In this document: positions 18,326 through 26,463 of the stretch, one piece after another
Position numbering within the stretch: the first letter of the stretch is position 1
Layout: the number at the start of each line of letters is the position of its first letter
From: an uncultured Eubacteriales bacterium
Lineage (GTDB): Bacteria > Bacillota > Clostridia > Oscillospirales > Oscillospiraceae
Direction: 5' to 3'
Length of the DNA: 58,482 nt
Assembly: GCA_900553805.1 (NCBI GenBank)
Contig: USEU01000003.1
Coordinates: 1 to 58,482, forward strand
Made by a program: the position numbers and the translations under genes
Notes under the pieces: generated by a model
Databases searched by the model: none
What the model saw: the letters and a program-made list of their open reading frames with translations, nothing else
Told to the model about the DNA's origin: nothing

Positions 18326-18374
18326 AGCCAGCCTCCTCATCCGGCAGGAGACGGCTCCTGCCATGGTTTGATTC

Positions 18375-18404
18375 AGCATATGCCCGCCCGGCGTCCAATA
18401 GAAC
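18375..18404 (-). promoter_or_regulatory. candidate sigma-E promoter of spoIVA
   Basis: GTTCTATT, 14 bases, then CATATGCT, each matching 6 of 8 positions of the Bacillus sigma-E boxes (GKMATATT / CATACAMT). It lies about 50 bases before the spoIVA start. Match is partial, so this is a suggestion. Confidence 0.4.
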
Positions 18405-18487
18405 GGTAAAGGGCACCGCCTGTATTGATTGGAGCTTTTTGGTTGTGTCGAAATATGCACAAATATTAATGAATTTCATAAATTTTA

Positions 18488-18516
18488 TTGACAAGGATTC
18501 CCATGTGGTGTATAGT
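18488..18516 (+). promoter_or_regulatory. promoter of the GlmU-tail-like gene and glmM
   Basis: TTGACA (18488-18493), 17 bases, TATAGT (18511-18516), 44 bases before the ATG at 18560. Confidence 0.8.
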
Positions 18517-18559
18517 TACCCCCGGAATGTTATGGACATATGGGAAAGGAGTTCCATTC

Positions 18560-19219
18560 ATGGTTACGATCCAAGAGCTTTACGATCTTGAGCATACGCT
18601 GGCAAAGTCCTATCTGGCAGGGTTCACCTACCCCTGGGAGGCTTTGAAAGGGATCAAAGATTTTATTTTGCGGCTGGGAAGCGGGCTGGGCGAGGATTAT
18701 GTCCAGGTCAGCCCTCAGGTCTGGGTGCACCGCACCGCCACCGTGGCCCCCACGGCGTTCCTGGGCAGCCCCTGCATCATCGGCGCGGGCACCGAGGTGC
18801 GACACTGCGCCTTTGTCCGCGGCAGCGCTCTGGTGGGCGAAAACTGCGTGGTGGGCAATTCCGTGGAGCTGAAAAACGTGATCCTCTTCGACAATGTGCA
18901 GGTGCCCCACTATAACTACGTGGGTGACAGCATCCTGGGCTACAAGTCCCACATGGGCGCGGGCAGCCTGACCTCCAACGTCAAGTCCGACAAGACGCTG
19001 GTGGTGGTCAAGTCCCAAACCGAGCAGGTGCCCACAGGGCTTAAAAAGTTTGGGGCCATGCTGGGCGACTTCGTAGAGGTGGGCTGCAACAGCGTGCTCA
19101 ACCCCGGCACCGTCATCGGCCGCCACACCAATATCTATCCCACCTCCTGTGTCCGGGGCGTGGTCCCCGCGAACAGCATCTGGAAAACCGGCGGCGTGGT
19201 CGTCGCCAAGCACGAGTAA
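18560..19219 (+). CDS. left-handed beta-helix acyltransferase-like protein (GlmU C-terminal-like)
   Basis: 219 residues from the ATG after AAAGGAG. The core (about 50-205) is a hexapeptide-repeat beta-helix: VSPQVWVHRTATVAPTAFLG, CIIGAGTEVRHCAFVRGSAL, VVGNSVELKNVILFDNVQVP, then YVGDSILGYKSHMGAGSLTS. This resembles the acetyltransferase half of GlmU, whereas the pyrophosphorylase half with its GXGTRM motif is absent. Clostridial genomes often label such proteins UDP-GlcNAc pyrophosphorylase, which this sequence does not support. It precedes glmM by 13 bases under one promoter, so a role in amino-sugar phosphate metabolism is likely: acetylation of glucosamine-1-phosphate, or a regulatory relative. 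Confidence 0.8.
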   Translation: MVTIQELYDLEHTLAKSYLAGFTYPWEALKGIKDFILRLGSGLGEDYVQVSPQVWVHRTATVAPTAFLGSPCIIGAGTEVRHCAFVRGSALVGENCVVGNSVELKNVILFDNVQVPHYNYVGDSILGYKSHMGAGSLTSNVKSDKTLVVVKSQTEQVPTGLKKFGAMLGDFVEVGCNSVLNPGTVIGRHTNIYPTSCVRGVVPANSIWKTGGVVVAKHE

Positions 19220-19232
19220 AGGAGCTTCGATC

Positions 19233-20618
19233 ATGGGAAAATATTTCGGAACCGACGGCTTCCGGGGGGAAGCCAACTGCACCCTTACCGCCGACCACGC
19301 TTTTAAAGTCGGCCGCTTTCTGGGCTGGTATTACAGCCAGCTGAAGCTGCGCGCCGGGCTTGACGAGCCGGCCCGGATCATCATCGGCAAGGACACCCGC
19401 CGCTCCAGCTACATGCTGGAATACAGCCTGGTGGGCGGCCTGGTGGCCTCCGGCGCGGACGCCTATCTGCTCCACGTCACCACCACCCCCTCCGTCGCCT
19501 ATGTGGCCCGCACCGACAGCTTCGACTGCGGCATTATGATCTCCGCCAGCCACAATCCCTACTATGACAACGGCATCAAGCTCATCAACGGCTCCGGCGA
19601 AAAGATGGATGAATCCGTCATCCGCCTGGTGGAGGCGTATCTGGACGGCGACCTGTTCGCCTTCGACCGCCACTGGGATGAGCTGCCCCTGGCTAAGCGG
19701 GAGCGGATCGGCCGCACCGTGGACTATGTGGCCGGACGCAACCGCTATGTGGGCTACCTCATCAGCCTGGGGATGTACTCCTTCAAGGGCAAGAAGATCG
19801 GTCTGGACTGCGCCAACGGCAGCTCCTGGAACATTGCCAAATCCGTTTTTGACGCTCTGGGGGCCAAGACCTACGTCATCAACGCAGAGCCGGACGGCTA
19901 CAACATCAACAAGAACGCCGGCTCCACCCACATCGAGGGGCTGCAGAAGCTGGTGCTGGACAAGGGCCTGGACGTGGGCTTCGCCTTCGACGGTGACGCC
20001 GACCGTTGCCTGTGCGTGGACGAAAAGGGCAGCGTGATCACCGGCGACCACATCCTGTACATCTGCGGCAAGTATATGAAGGAAAAGGGTCTGCTGCTGG
20101 GCAACACCGTGGTCACCACCATTATGAGCAATTTCGGCCTCTACAAGGCCTTCGACGAGCTGGGCATCGACTATGCCAAGACCAAGGTGGGCGACAAGTA
20201 TGTGTATGAGCACATGATGCTCAACAACAACCGCCTGGGCGGCGAGCAGAGCGGCCACATCATCTTCTCCAAGCACGCCTCCACCGGCGACGGCATTCTG
20301 ACCAGTCTGATGGTGATGGAGGTCATGATGGATAAAAAGCAGACCCTGAGCGAGCTTTGCCGGGGCTTCACCTTCTATCCCCAGGTGCTGAAGAACGTCC
20401 GGGTGGCCAACAAGGCCAACGCCCAGGCGGACGAGGACGTGCAGGCCGCCGTGGCCGCCGTGACCGCCCAGCTGGGCGGCAGCGGACGCATCCTGGTGCG
20501 CGAATCCGGCACCGAGCCGGTGATCCGGGTCATGGTGGAGGCCGAGGACCACGACACCTGCGAAAAATACGTCGATCAGGTGGTGGAGGTCATCCGCCGC
20601 AAGGGGCACACCGTTTAA
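19233..20618 (+). CDS. glmM: phosphoglucosamine mutase
   Basis: 461 residues. Converts glucosamine-6-phosphate to glucosamine-1-phosphate for UDP-GlcNAc and peptidoglycan synthesis. The four-domain alpha-D-phosphohexomutase fold is indicated by GTDGFRG (6-12), the phosphoserine loop SASHNP with the catalytic serine at about 106, the metal loop DGDADRCL, GGEQSGH for sugar binding, and the phosphate-binding ESGTEPVIRVMVEA near the C-terminus. ATG follows AAAGGAG. It is second in a two-gene operon with the GlmU-tail-like protein, and is closed by the terminator at 20660-20688. Confidence 0.93.
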   Translation: MGKYFGTDGFRGEANCTLTADHAFKVGRFLGWYYSQLKLRAGLDEPARIIIGKDTRRSSYMLEYSLVGGLVASGADAYLLHVTTTPSVAYVARTDSFDCGIMISASHNPYYDNGIKLINGSGEKMDESVIRLVEAYLDGDLFAFDRHWDELPLAKRERIGRTVDYVAGRNRYVGYLISLGMYSFKGKKIGLDCANGSSWNIAKSVFDALGAKTYVINAEPDGYNINKNAGSTHIEGLQKLVLDKGLDVGFAFDGDADRCLCVDEKGSVITGDHILYICGKYMKEKGLLLGNTVVTTIMSNFGLYKAFDELGIDYAKTKVGDKYVYEHMMLNNNRLGGEQSGHIIFSKHASTGDGILTSLMVMEVMMDKKQTLSELCRGFTFYPQVLKNVRVANKANAQADEDVQAAVAAVTAQLGGSGRILVRESGTEPVIRVMVEAEDHDTCEKYVDQVVEVIRRKGHTV

Positions 20619-20659
20619 CATCCCGGCGTCCGCGGGTGCGTCATTCTCCACAATGCCTT

Positions 20660-20688
20660 GGGCAGCGCCGGTTTCTTCGGCGCTGCCC
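20660..20688 (+). terminator. intrinsic terminator after glmM
   Basis: GGGCAGCGCCG / CGGCGCTGCCC stem, 7-base loop, followed by TTG. Its right arm abuts the -35 box of the next promoter. Confidence 0.75.
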
Positions 20689-20716
20689 TTGACAATGGGA
20701 GGCTTTCCGCTATAAT
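20689..20716 (+). promoter_or_regulatory. promoter of the secreted protein gene
   Basis: Consensus TTGACA (20689-20694) and TATAAT (20711-20716) with a 16-base spacer, starting one base after the glmM terminator stem. Confidence 0.85.
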
Positions 20717-20808
20717 GGATGGAAGATAAGCTGCCAGCGGGCGGGGGACAAAAAAACGGGTTTGCTTCCTCCGCAATTTTTATGGCTGCACAGAAAGGAA
20801 TATTTATC

Positions 20809-21492
20809 ATGCTGAAAAAAGTGATCTCCCTGTTTCTGATCGTGGCTTGCTGCTTCACCACCACGGCCTTTGCCGAAGGCAAGCTGAAGGCGACGGAAAA
20901 GAACCTCATTGTCTACGGAACCGAGAGCTACTTCTTCGCCAAGGTCGAAAACGTGGGCGACGCGCCCATCGCCACCGGCAACGGCGACCTGGTGGTCTTC
21001 ACCGAGGACGACGAGATCCTCTTCTCCACCAACTACGTCAGCACCCTGCCTTCCGACGTCGTTCTGGAGCCGGGCGAATCTCTGTTCGTGCGGGACTCCG
21101 AGTGGGAGGACGCCCTGGAGACCAACCCCGTGACGGACTACAAGTTCTCCATCTCCCCGTCGAATTACAGCGCGGACACCATCATCCAGGTCCCCTCCGA
21201 GGCCACCTTTGAGTACAGCGAGGAGGATCCCTATGACAATTATGTCTACGTCACCCTCACCAACACCACCGACACGCCGGTGTCCAACTTCTATGTGGTC
21301 GCCGCCCTGCGCGACGCCGACGGCGCGCTGATCTACGTAAGCAACGACTCCCTGTACAACGTCGCCGTTCACCCCGGCAGCACGGTAACGGTGCAGCTGA
21401 GCATCGACAGCGACCTGTGCCGCTACTATGCGGAAAACGGCGTGACCATCGCGTCCGTGGAGTCCATGGCCTGCGCCATCAGCGAGGACTGA
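20809..21492 (+). CDS. secreted protein with FxLYD-like beta-sandwich, function unknown
   Basis: 227 residues from the ATG after AAAGGAA. A signal peptide (MLKKVISLFLIVACCFTTTA, cleavage near residue 24) is followed by two beta-rich parts. The first (about 30-110) reads VYGTESYFFAKVENVGDAPI and VVFTEDDEILFSTNYVSTLP. The second (about 145-225) reads YVYVTLTNTTDTPVSNFYVV and AALRDADGALIYV. This 'extra-cellular protein with paired N-V-G/N-T-T-D strands' pattern resembles FxLYD and DUF4352-type domains. No lipobox and no C-terminal anchor, so probably released. Monocistronic with consensus promoter and strong terminator. Confidence 0.75.
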   Translation: MLKKVISLFLIVACCFTTTAFAEGKLKATEKNLIVYGTESYFFAKVENVGDAPIATGNGDLVVFTEDDEILFSTNYVSTLPSDVVLEPGESLFVRDSEWEDALETNPVTDYKFSISPSNYSADTIIQVPSEATFEYSEEDPYDNYVYVTLTNTTDTPVSNFYVVAALRDADGALIYVSNDSLYNVAVHPGSTVTVQLSIDSDLCRYYAENGVTIASVESMACAISED

Positions 21493-21508
21493 CAAAACAG
21501 CTTCCCCA

Positions 21509-21540
21509 GAGCCGCCCCACCCGGGGCGGCTCCCTTTTTT
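21509..21540 (+). terminator. intrinsic terminator after the secreted protein gene
   Basis: GAGCCGCCCC / GGGGCGGCTC stem with a 4-base loop followed by CCTTTTTT. Confidence 0.9.
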
Positions 21541-21555
21541 GCCGGGGCGGGTCGC

Positions 21556-21584
21556 TTGCATTTTTCAAAATGGTGTGATAGACT
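21556..21584 (+). promoter_or_regulatory. promoter of the XRE-MTHFS cluster
   Basis: TTGCAT (21556-21561) and TAGACT (21579-21584) with a 17-base spacer. A TATAAT just before the ribosome binding site (near 21594) is too close to the ATG to be the -10 box of a leadered transcript. Confidence 0.5.
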
Positions 21585-21612
21585 AAAAGGGATTATAATT
21601 TGGAGGATCGCC

Positions 21613-22260
21613 ATGGACGACGAGAAGGTTAAAAAACGCATTGGGGCAAATATCGCCTATTACCGCAGGCGCGCCGGGCTGACCCAGGCGGGGCTGGCAG
21701 AAAAACTGAATTACTCGGACAAGGCCGTCTCCAAATGGGAGCGGGGCGATTCCATCCCCGACGTGCTGACGCTGATCCAGATCGCCGCCCAGTTCGGCGT
21801 CACCGTGGACGCGCTGCTGGGGGACGTGAACGCCCTGCCGGAAAAGCTGGGCACCCTGGAGCGGGCCATGAACCAGGTATCCGAGAAGGCGCTGAAGCGC
21901 AAGGCCAACAAAAACATCATCCTGGCCCTGTCCACCACCCTGGTGTGGTTCGTGGCGCTGCTGGTATTTGTGATCCTGTCCACCCTGGATATCGCCCACA
22001 GCGCTCTGGCCTTCCTGTACGCCGTGCCCGCCAACGCCATCGTACTGCTGAGCCTGCGCTCGGCCTGGCACGACTTCCGCTGGAACAAGGCGCTGATCTC
22101 CGCCATCATGTGGGGGAGCCTGGCCAGCATCCATGCCTCCATCTGCACCTTCGTCAGCTTCAATGCCTGGAAAATTCTGCTGCTGGGCATCCCGGGGCAG
22201 ATCGCCATTTTCCTGTGGTTCCGCATGTTTCAGCACCCCAAGGAGGAAGATCATGAATAA
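21613..22260 (+). CDS. XRE-family helix-turn-helix regulator with C-terminal membrane domain
   Basis: 215 residues from the ATG preceded by GGAGG. Residues 8-65 form an HTH_3 domain (IAYYRRRAGLTQAGLAEKLN, DKAVSKWERGDSIPDVLTL). A short helix leads into four hydrophobic segments (about 100-205: IILALSTTLVWFVALLVFVI, SALAFLYAVPANAIVLLSL, and others). Membrane-attached XRE proteins are common in gut Firmicutes; their signals are mostly unknown. The gene overlaps the MTHFS gene by eight bases and is the first of a seven-gene plus-strand cluster. It may control that cluster, though no operator was identified. Confidence 0.87.
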   Translation: MDDEKVKKRIGANIAYYRRRAGLTQAGLAEKLNYSDKAVSKWERGDSIPDVLTLIQIAAQFGVTVDALLGDVNALPEKLGTLERAMNQVSEKALKRKANKNIILALSTTLVWFVALLVFVILSTLDIAHSALAFLYAVPANAIVLLSLRSAWHDFRWNKALISAIMWGSLASIHASICTFVSFNAWKILLLGIPGQIAIFLWFRMFQHPKEEDHE

Positions 22261-22786
22261 GCAGGAGCTGCGCCAGGCCATCCGGGCGCGAAAGCGGGCC
22301 ATGACGGAGGAGGACATCCTCCGCCGCAGCGAAATTCTGGCGGAGAAATTTGCCCGGAGCAACGCCTACCGGGCCGCGAAAACCATCTACGGCTACCTCC
22401 CCTACAACCAGGAGGTGCGCACCGTGCCCATGCTCCGGCGGGCGCTGGAGGAGGGCAAGCGGGTGGCCGTGCCCAAGGTATACGGCGACGACATGAAGTT
22501 CATCTACCTGGACGATCTGTCCCAGGTCGCCAAGGGCTACGCCGGGATCCCGGAGCCGGTGGCCGACGGGCCGGTGGCCCAGGATGAGACTGCCCTGGTG
22601 CTGATGCCGGGGCTGGCCTTCGACCGGGCAGGGCACCGCATCGGCTACGGCGGCGGATTTTACGACAAATTCCTGGCAAGGGAGCCGCACCACCCCACGG
22701 TGGCGCTGTGCTACGACTTCCAGGTGATGGACCGGCTGGAGACGGAGGAATTCGATATCCCCGTGGATCTGGTCATTTGGGCGTGA
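22253..22786 (+). CDS. 5-formyltetrahydrofolate cyclo-ligase
   Basis: 177 residues, matching the MTHFS/YgfA family. Converts 5-formyl-THF with ATP to 5,10-methenyl-THF, returning folate to the one-carbon pool. Motifs: KQELRQAIRARKRAM at the N-terminus, YLPYNQEVRT, and the ATP/substrate loop LMPGLAFDRAGHRIGYGGGF with YDKFL. The start overlaps the XRE gene by eight bases, with AAGGAGG upstream inside that gene. In an organism with CODH/ACS the folate pool also carries the methyl branch of the Wood-Ljungdahl pathway, but that pathway's folate enzymes are not in this window. Confidence 0.94.
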   Translation: MNKQELRQAIRARKRAMTEEDILRRSEILAEKFARSNAYRAAKTIYGYLPYNQEVRTVPMLRRALEEGKRVAVPKVYGDDMKFIYLDDLSQVAKGYAGIPEPVADGPVAQDETALVLMPGLAFDRAGHRIGYGGGFYDKFLAREPHHPTVALCYDFQVMDRLETEEFDIPVDLVIWA

Positions 22787-22801
22787 GCAAAGGAGAAAGA
22801 T

Positions 22802-23392
22802 ATGCAGGCTTTGGGAATTCTGATCGTCGCCGCCGTGGTGTTCTTCCTGTGCTGGGTGGTGGACAAGCTGTTCAGCAGGCTCTTCCGCAGCAAGGCGCAG
22901 CAGCGCTCCGGCATGGCCGTGCGGGCCAACAAGCGCTACGGCGTGTTCGGGGTGATCCTGTCCGTGCTGGGCATTCTTGGCATCGTCGCCGGGATCCGGG
23001 GAGAGCGGCTGCTGCTTTGGTGCGGCATCATCGTGCTGCTCATGGGCGCGGCGCTGGCCGCCCACTATCTCAGCTTCGGCATCTTCTACGACGGCGAGAG
23101 CTACCTGCTGTGCCGCTTCGGCCGCAAAAGTCAGGAGCACCGCTTCAGTGAGATCGTCAGCCAGCGGCTCTATGCCGTCACCGGCGGCAGCACCGTCATC
23201 GAGCTGGCGCTGAAGGACGGCTCCACCCTCACGCTGCAATCCACCATGGACGGGGTGTATCCCTTCATGGACACCGCCTTCGCCGGCTGGTGCATGCAGA
23301 CGGGGCGCAAGATGGACGAATGCGGCTTCTACGACCCTGCGAAGAGCTGGTGGTTCCCCCACGGGGAAGCGGACGGCGAAAAGGAGGAGTAA
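22802..23392 (+). CDS. membrane protein with PH-like C-terminal domain, function unknown
   Basis: 196 residues. One hydrophobic segment at the N-terminus (LGILIVAAVVFFLCWVVDKL), two more at about 48-88, then a soluble part of about 100 residues. That part has the strand pattern of bacterial PH domains (YLLCRFGRKSQEHRFSEIVS, TVIELALKDGSTLTLQ). RBS AAAGGAG. It lies 15 bases after the MTHFS gene and two bases before the DUF1643 gene, so it belongs to the cluster. I do not recognise a named family beyond this outline. Confidence 0.7.
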   Translation: MQALGILIVAAVVFFLCWVVDKLFSRLFRSKAQQRSGMAVRANKRYGVFGVILSVLGILGIVAGIRGERLLLWCGIIVLLMGAALAAHYLSFGIFYDGESYLLCRFGRKSQEHRFSEIVSQRLYAVTGGSTVIELALKDGSTLTLQSTMDGVYPFMDTAFAGWCMQTGRKMDECGFYDPAKSWWFPHGEADGEKEE

Positions 23393-23394
23393 GC

Positions 23395-24006
23395 ATGCAC
23401 ATCCCCTCCGGCGACACCGCCCAGCTGGAGCTGGTCACCTTCCGGCAGGCGCTGGAAGCGGCCGACACGCCGAATGAAGAATACGACGTCCGCAAGTGGC
23501 TGTACGCCCCCAATTTTTACTGCGACTACCGTTACATCCTGGGCACCCGGGGGAAAAACCCGCTGATCTGCATCGGCATCAATCCCTCCACCGCCCGGCC
23601 CGGCGCGCTGGACAACACCCTGAAATCCGTGGAACGGATCGCCCTGGGCAATGGGTACGACAGCTTCATCATGTTCAACGTCTACGCCCAGCGGGCCACC
23701 GACCCCAATTCCATGGAAAAAACCGTGAACCCCCGGCTGCATCGGGAGAACATGGATGCCTTCCGCTATGTGCTGTCCATCTCCCCCGCTCCCGCCGTGT
23801 GGGCCGCCTGGGGGAGCATCATCGAAAAGCGGAAATATCTGCCCGAATGCCTGCGGGACATGCTGAAGATTGGCAATGAATACGGCGCCCGCTGGCTCTG
23901 CGCCGGTTCCGTCAGCAAAAAGGGCCACCCCCACCACCCCCTGTACCTGCGCAGGGACGAGCCCCTGCGCGACTTCGACGTGGCGCGGTATCTGGATACT
24001 TTCTGA
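23395..24006 (+). CDS. DUF1643 domain-containing protein
   Basis: 203 residues from the ATG after AAGGAGG. The DUF1643 signatures are visible: LICIGINPSTARP (about 60-72), FNVYAQRATDPNSM, AVWAAWGSII, and the C-terminal KKGHPHHPLYLRRDEPL. The family has no established function, though it often occurs near mobile or nucleic-acid-related genes. Here it sits in the middle of a seven-gene cluster, two bases after the PH-like membrane protein gene. Confidence 0.88.
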   Translation: MHIPSGDTAQLELVTFRQALEAADTPNEEYDVRKWLYAPNFYCDYRYILGTRGKNPLICIGINPSTARPGALDNTLKSVERIALGNGYDSFIMFNVYAQRATDPNSMEKTVNPRLHRENMDAFRYVLSISPAPAVWAAWGSIIEKRKYLPECLRDMLKIGNEYGARWLCAGSVSKKGHPHHPLYLRRDEPLRDFDVARYLDTF

Positions 24007-24030
24007 CAGTCTACAAACAGGAGAAAAAAT

Positions 24031-24546
24031 ATGAAGCTTTTTATTGCGTCGGATATTCACGGCAGCGCCTATTGGTGCGGCAGGATGATGAAGGAGATCA
24101 GGAAGGAGGCCCCGGACCGGGTGATCCTGCTGGGGGACCTGCTGTATCACGGGCCCCGCAACGACCTGCCCAGGGACTATGCGCCCAAGCAGGTGATCCC
24201 CCTGCTCAGCAGCATCAAGGATAAGATCGTCGCCGTGCGGGGCAACTGCGAGGCGGAGGTGGACCAGATGGTGCTGCCCTTCCCCTGCCTGGCGGATTAC
24301 GCCCAGCTGCTGGTGGACGGGACGCTCTTCCACCTGTCCCACGGCCACCACCAGAACCCCCAGGCCCTGCCCCCGCTGCCCCAGGGGAGCGTGTTTCTCT
24401 TCGGCCACACCCACATGAAGCTGGATCAGGTGGTGGACGGCATCCGCTGCCTGAACCCGGGAAGCGTCTCCATTCCCAAGGATGGGAGCCATAGCTTCCT
24501 GATCTACGAAAATGGGGATTTTTCTTTCAAAATTTTGGAGGATTGA
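24031..24546 (+). CDS. YfcE/MJ0936-type metallophosphodiesterase
   Basis: 171 residues. Calcineurin-like phosphoesterase motifs are complete: DIHG (8-11), GDLLYHG (36-42), GNCE (near 71), LSHGHH (near 104) and GHTHMK (near 129), supplying the ligands for two metal ions. YfcE of E. coli hydrolyses phosphodiesters in vitro; its natural substrate is unknown. Overlaps the downstream DUF6472 reading frame region around its stop. RBS CAGGAG. Confidence 0.9.
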   Translation: MKLFIASDIHGSAYWCGRMMKEIRKEAPDRVILLGDLLYHGPRNDLPRDYAPKQVIPLLSSIKDKIVAVRGNCEAEVDQMVLPFPCLADYAQLLVDGTLFHLSHGHHQNPQALPPLPQGSVFLFGHTHMKLDQVVDGIRCLNPGSVSIPKDGSHSFLIYENGDFSFKILED

Positions 24547-24548
24547 CC

Positions 24549-24725
24549 GTGGATTCAACAGAATGCGACACCTGCTGGTATTATGATTATGATGAGGAGT
24601 ACGACTGCTGGTTCTGCATGATGGATCTGGACGAGGACGAGGTCTACCGCATTTCCACCTCTCAAAGCCGGCACTGCCCCTACTACCGTCAGGGTGACGA
24701 CTACACCCTAGCCAGGAGGCAATGA
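24549..24725 (+). CDS. small DUF6472 family protein, Cys-rich
   Basis: 58 residues starting with GTG seven bases after GGAGG; a TTG six bases earlier, overlapping the preceding stop, is possible. Sequence is acidic and aromatic with cysteines in two C-x2-C pairs plus one more (ECDTCWYY, DCWFCMMD, RHCPYY). This looks like a compact metal-binding knuckle, matching DUF6472 of Oscillospiraceae. Function unknown. It is wedged between the phosphodiesterase and lipoprotein genes without gaps, so it is expressed with them. Confidence 0.8.
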   Translation: MDSTECDTCWYYDYDEEYDCWFCMMDLDEDEVYRISTSQSRHCPYYRQGDDYTLARRQ

Positions 24726-26351
24726 ATGAACATCAAGGGCGGCATTCCCCGATTCGGCATCATGGCAGCGGCAATGCTGCTGGGCGTTCTGCTGCTGGGC
24801 TGCGGCGCGGCCCAGAGCAGCCCGGACATCCCGCCGCCCCGGCTGTCCCCCACAAAACAGACAGAAAACGACGATCTGCGATGCTATCCGTTGGATACCG
24901 CAAATTGTCGTTTTCTTGCTTTCGGAACGGATCTTCTGCTGCTGCGCCCGGGAGAAAATGCCGCTCTCAGCCGCTACGCGGGCCGGGGGCTGACCCTGAG
25001 CGCCTGGGCGGACGTGCCCCGGAATGGCGTACCGTGCCGCGGCGGCGAAAGCATCGGCTGCTATGACCCGGAGGGGCAGACCCTGCTTCTTTTTGATCCC
25101 GACCTGACGCCGGGGGACAGCTTTTCCCTGCCCGGCTGCGCGGACACGCCCCGGCTTCTGGGGACAAAGGCATACTACTGCACCCCGGAGGCGCTGATGG
25201 AGCTGGACACCGAAACCGGCCTGCGCCGCACCCTGCGGCAGCAGGAGGGGCTGCGCCTGTGCGCCCTGCTGCCGGAAGAGGATATGGCCGTGTGCGCCCT
25301 GGACGGTGCGGTGAAGCAGCTGTGCATCCGCACTGCGGACGGGAGCCTGGCGGCCGAAGCGCCCCCCATCCTGGCGGCGGCGGAATTTGGAAACGGGGAG
25401 CATGCGGCACTGAAGCTGGGCTTTCTGCACTGCCTCTACCTGGGGCAGACGGAGCTGGTGCTGCCCGCCGGGTGGGAATTTCTGGAATTCCTCCCCACCA
25501 TGAACGCCGCCCTGCTGTGCAGCCCGGAAAAGGAGCTGGGTATCTACGACCTGAGCACCGGCAACTGCATGGCCTCCCTGCCCCTGGCGGAACGGCCGGA
25601 GGCCGTGGCTGTCACCACGGACGGCCGGGTATTCTTCCAATGCGGCAGCAGGCTCTTTCAGTGGGAGCCGCGGATACGCTCCCGGCGGGACAGCCGCATC
25701 AGCATCACGCCCCTGTATACGCCCCGGCAGCCGGACGAAAAGGGCCTGGCCCAATGCCGCCAGCGGGGAGCCTATCTGGAAAACCAGTATGGCGTCCGGG
25801 TGCTGCTGAACGCCGAGGCCGTACAGGTCGCCCCCAAGGGCTGCATCCTGGAGCCGGAGCATCTGCGCCCCGCCATTGCGCAGGCCCTGGCCGGGGTCGA
25901 GACCGCCCTGGGCCGGTTCCCCTCCGCCCTGGTCACATCCGCCTTTTCCGGCACGGGCCGCACCTATCTGTGCCCCGTGCGCAGCATTCTGGTGGGCGGG
26001 GAGGCGCGGGAATCCCTGCAATTCTGGAGCGGCCGGGACTGCTACATCGCCGTCACCGCCTCCGCCCACGGGGAAAAGGCAGCGCTGGAGGCCTTTCTGC
26101 CCCTGGTGGACCGGCAGGTGCTGATGAAATGCGACGCCTACGACGCCTGGACCGCCGACACCCCCCAGGCGGCGGAGGACGAGCGGTGCAGCCTGCTGTA
26201 CCAGGCCATGCAGCCGGGGAACCGGGAGCTGTTTCTGGACGCGGTGCTGCAAAACAGGCTGCGCACGCTCTGCGCCGGGCTGCGGCAGACCTTCGGCCTC
26301 AGCGCCGGCCAAACCCTTGTCTGGGAGCAGTATCTGTGGGCTGCCGGATAG
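24726..26351 (+). CDS. large lipoprotein, beta-propeller-like N-part, function unknown
   Basis: 541 residues. A lipobox (LLGC, cysteine at residue 26) ends the signal peptide. The region from about 50 to 330 has short repeating strands and turns (ESIGCYDPEGQTLLLFDPDL, YCTPEALMELDTETG, LGIYDLSTGNC, TDGRVFFQCGSRLFQWEP), suggesting a WD40- or YVTN-like propeller. The last 200 residues (from ENQYGVRVLLNAEAVQV) resemble the C-terminal domain of putative zinc-dependent lipoproteins in gut Clostridia, but no HExxH motif is present. Any peptidase-like domain would therefore be inactive. AGGAGG lies in the end of the DUF6472 gene; the start falls directly after its stop. Last gene of the cluster. Confidence 0.72.
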   Translation: MNIKGGIPRFGIMAAAMLLGVLLLGCGAAQSSPDIPPPRLSPTKQTENDDLRCYPLDTANCRFLAFGTDLLLLRPGENAALSRYAGRGLTLSAWADVPRNGVPCRGGESIGCYDPEGQTLLLFDPDLTPGDSFSLPGCADTPRLLGTKAYYCTPEALMELDTETGLRRTLRQQEGLRLCALLPEEDMAVCALDGAVKQLCIRTADGSLAAEAPPILAAAEFGNGEHAALKLGFLHCLYLGQTELVLPAGWEFLEFLPTMNAALLCSPEKELGIYDLSTGNCMASLPLAERPEAVAVTTDGRVFFQCGSRLFQWEPRIRSRRDSRISITPLYTPRQPDEKGLAQCRQRGAYLENQYGVRVLLNAEAVQVAPKGCILEPEHLRPAIAQALAGVETALGRFPSALVTSAFSGTGRTYLCPVRSILVGGEARESLQFWSGRDCYIAVTASAHGEKAALEAFLPLVDRQVLMKCDAYDAWTADTPQAAEDERCSLLYQAMQPGNRELFLDAVLQNRLRTLCAGLRQTFGLSAGQTLVWEQYLWAAG

Positions 26352-26408
26352 ACATACATCCTTTACATTTTCGACACACTTTGTTCATCCTTTTGGGCGG
26401 ATACAGGG

Positions 26409-26444
26409 TATAATTTTTGAATAGTTCATTTTTGAAATGTTCAA
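26409..26444 (+). promoter_or_regulatory. -10 box with overlapping palindrome, candidate MarR operator
   Basis: TATAAT (26409-26414) is followed at 26417-26444 by an imperfect 28-bp palindrome with TTGAA/TTCAA ends and internal GTTCA/TGAA repeats. It lies 20 bases before the MarR gene, where autorepressor sites usually occur. The -35 box is weak. Confidence 0.55.
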
Positions 26445-26463
26445 AAACGACGGCTGAATCGAG

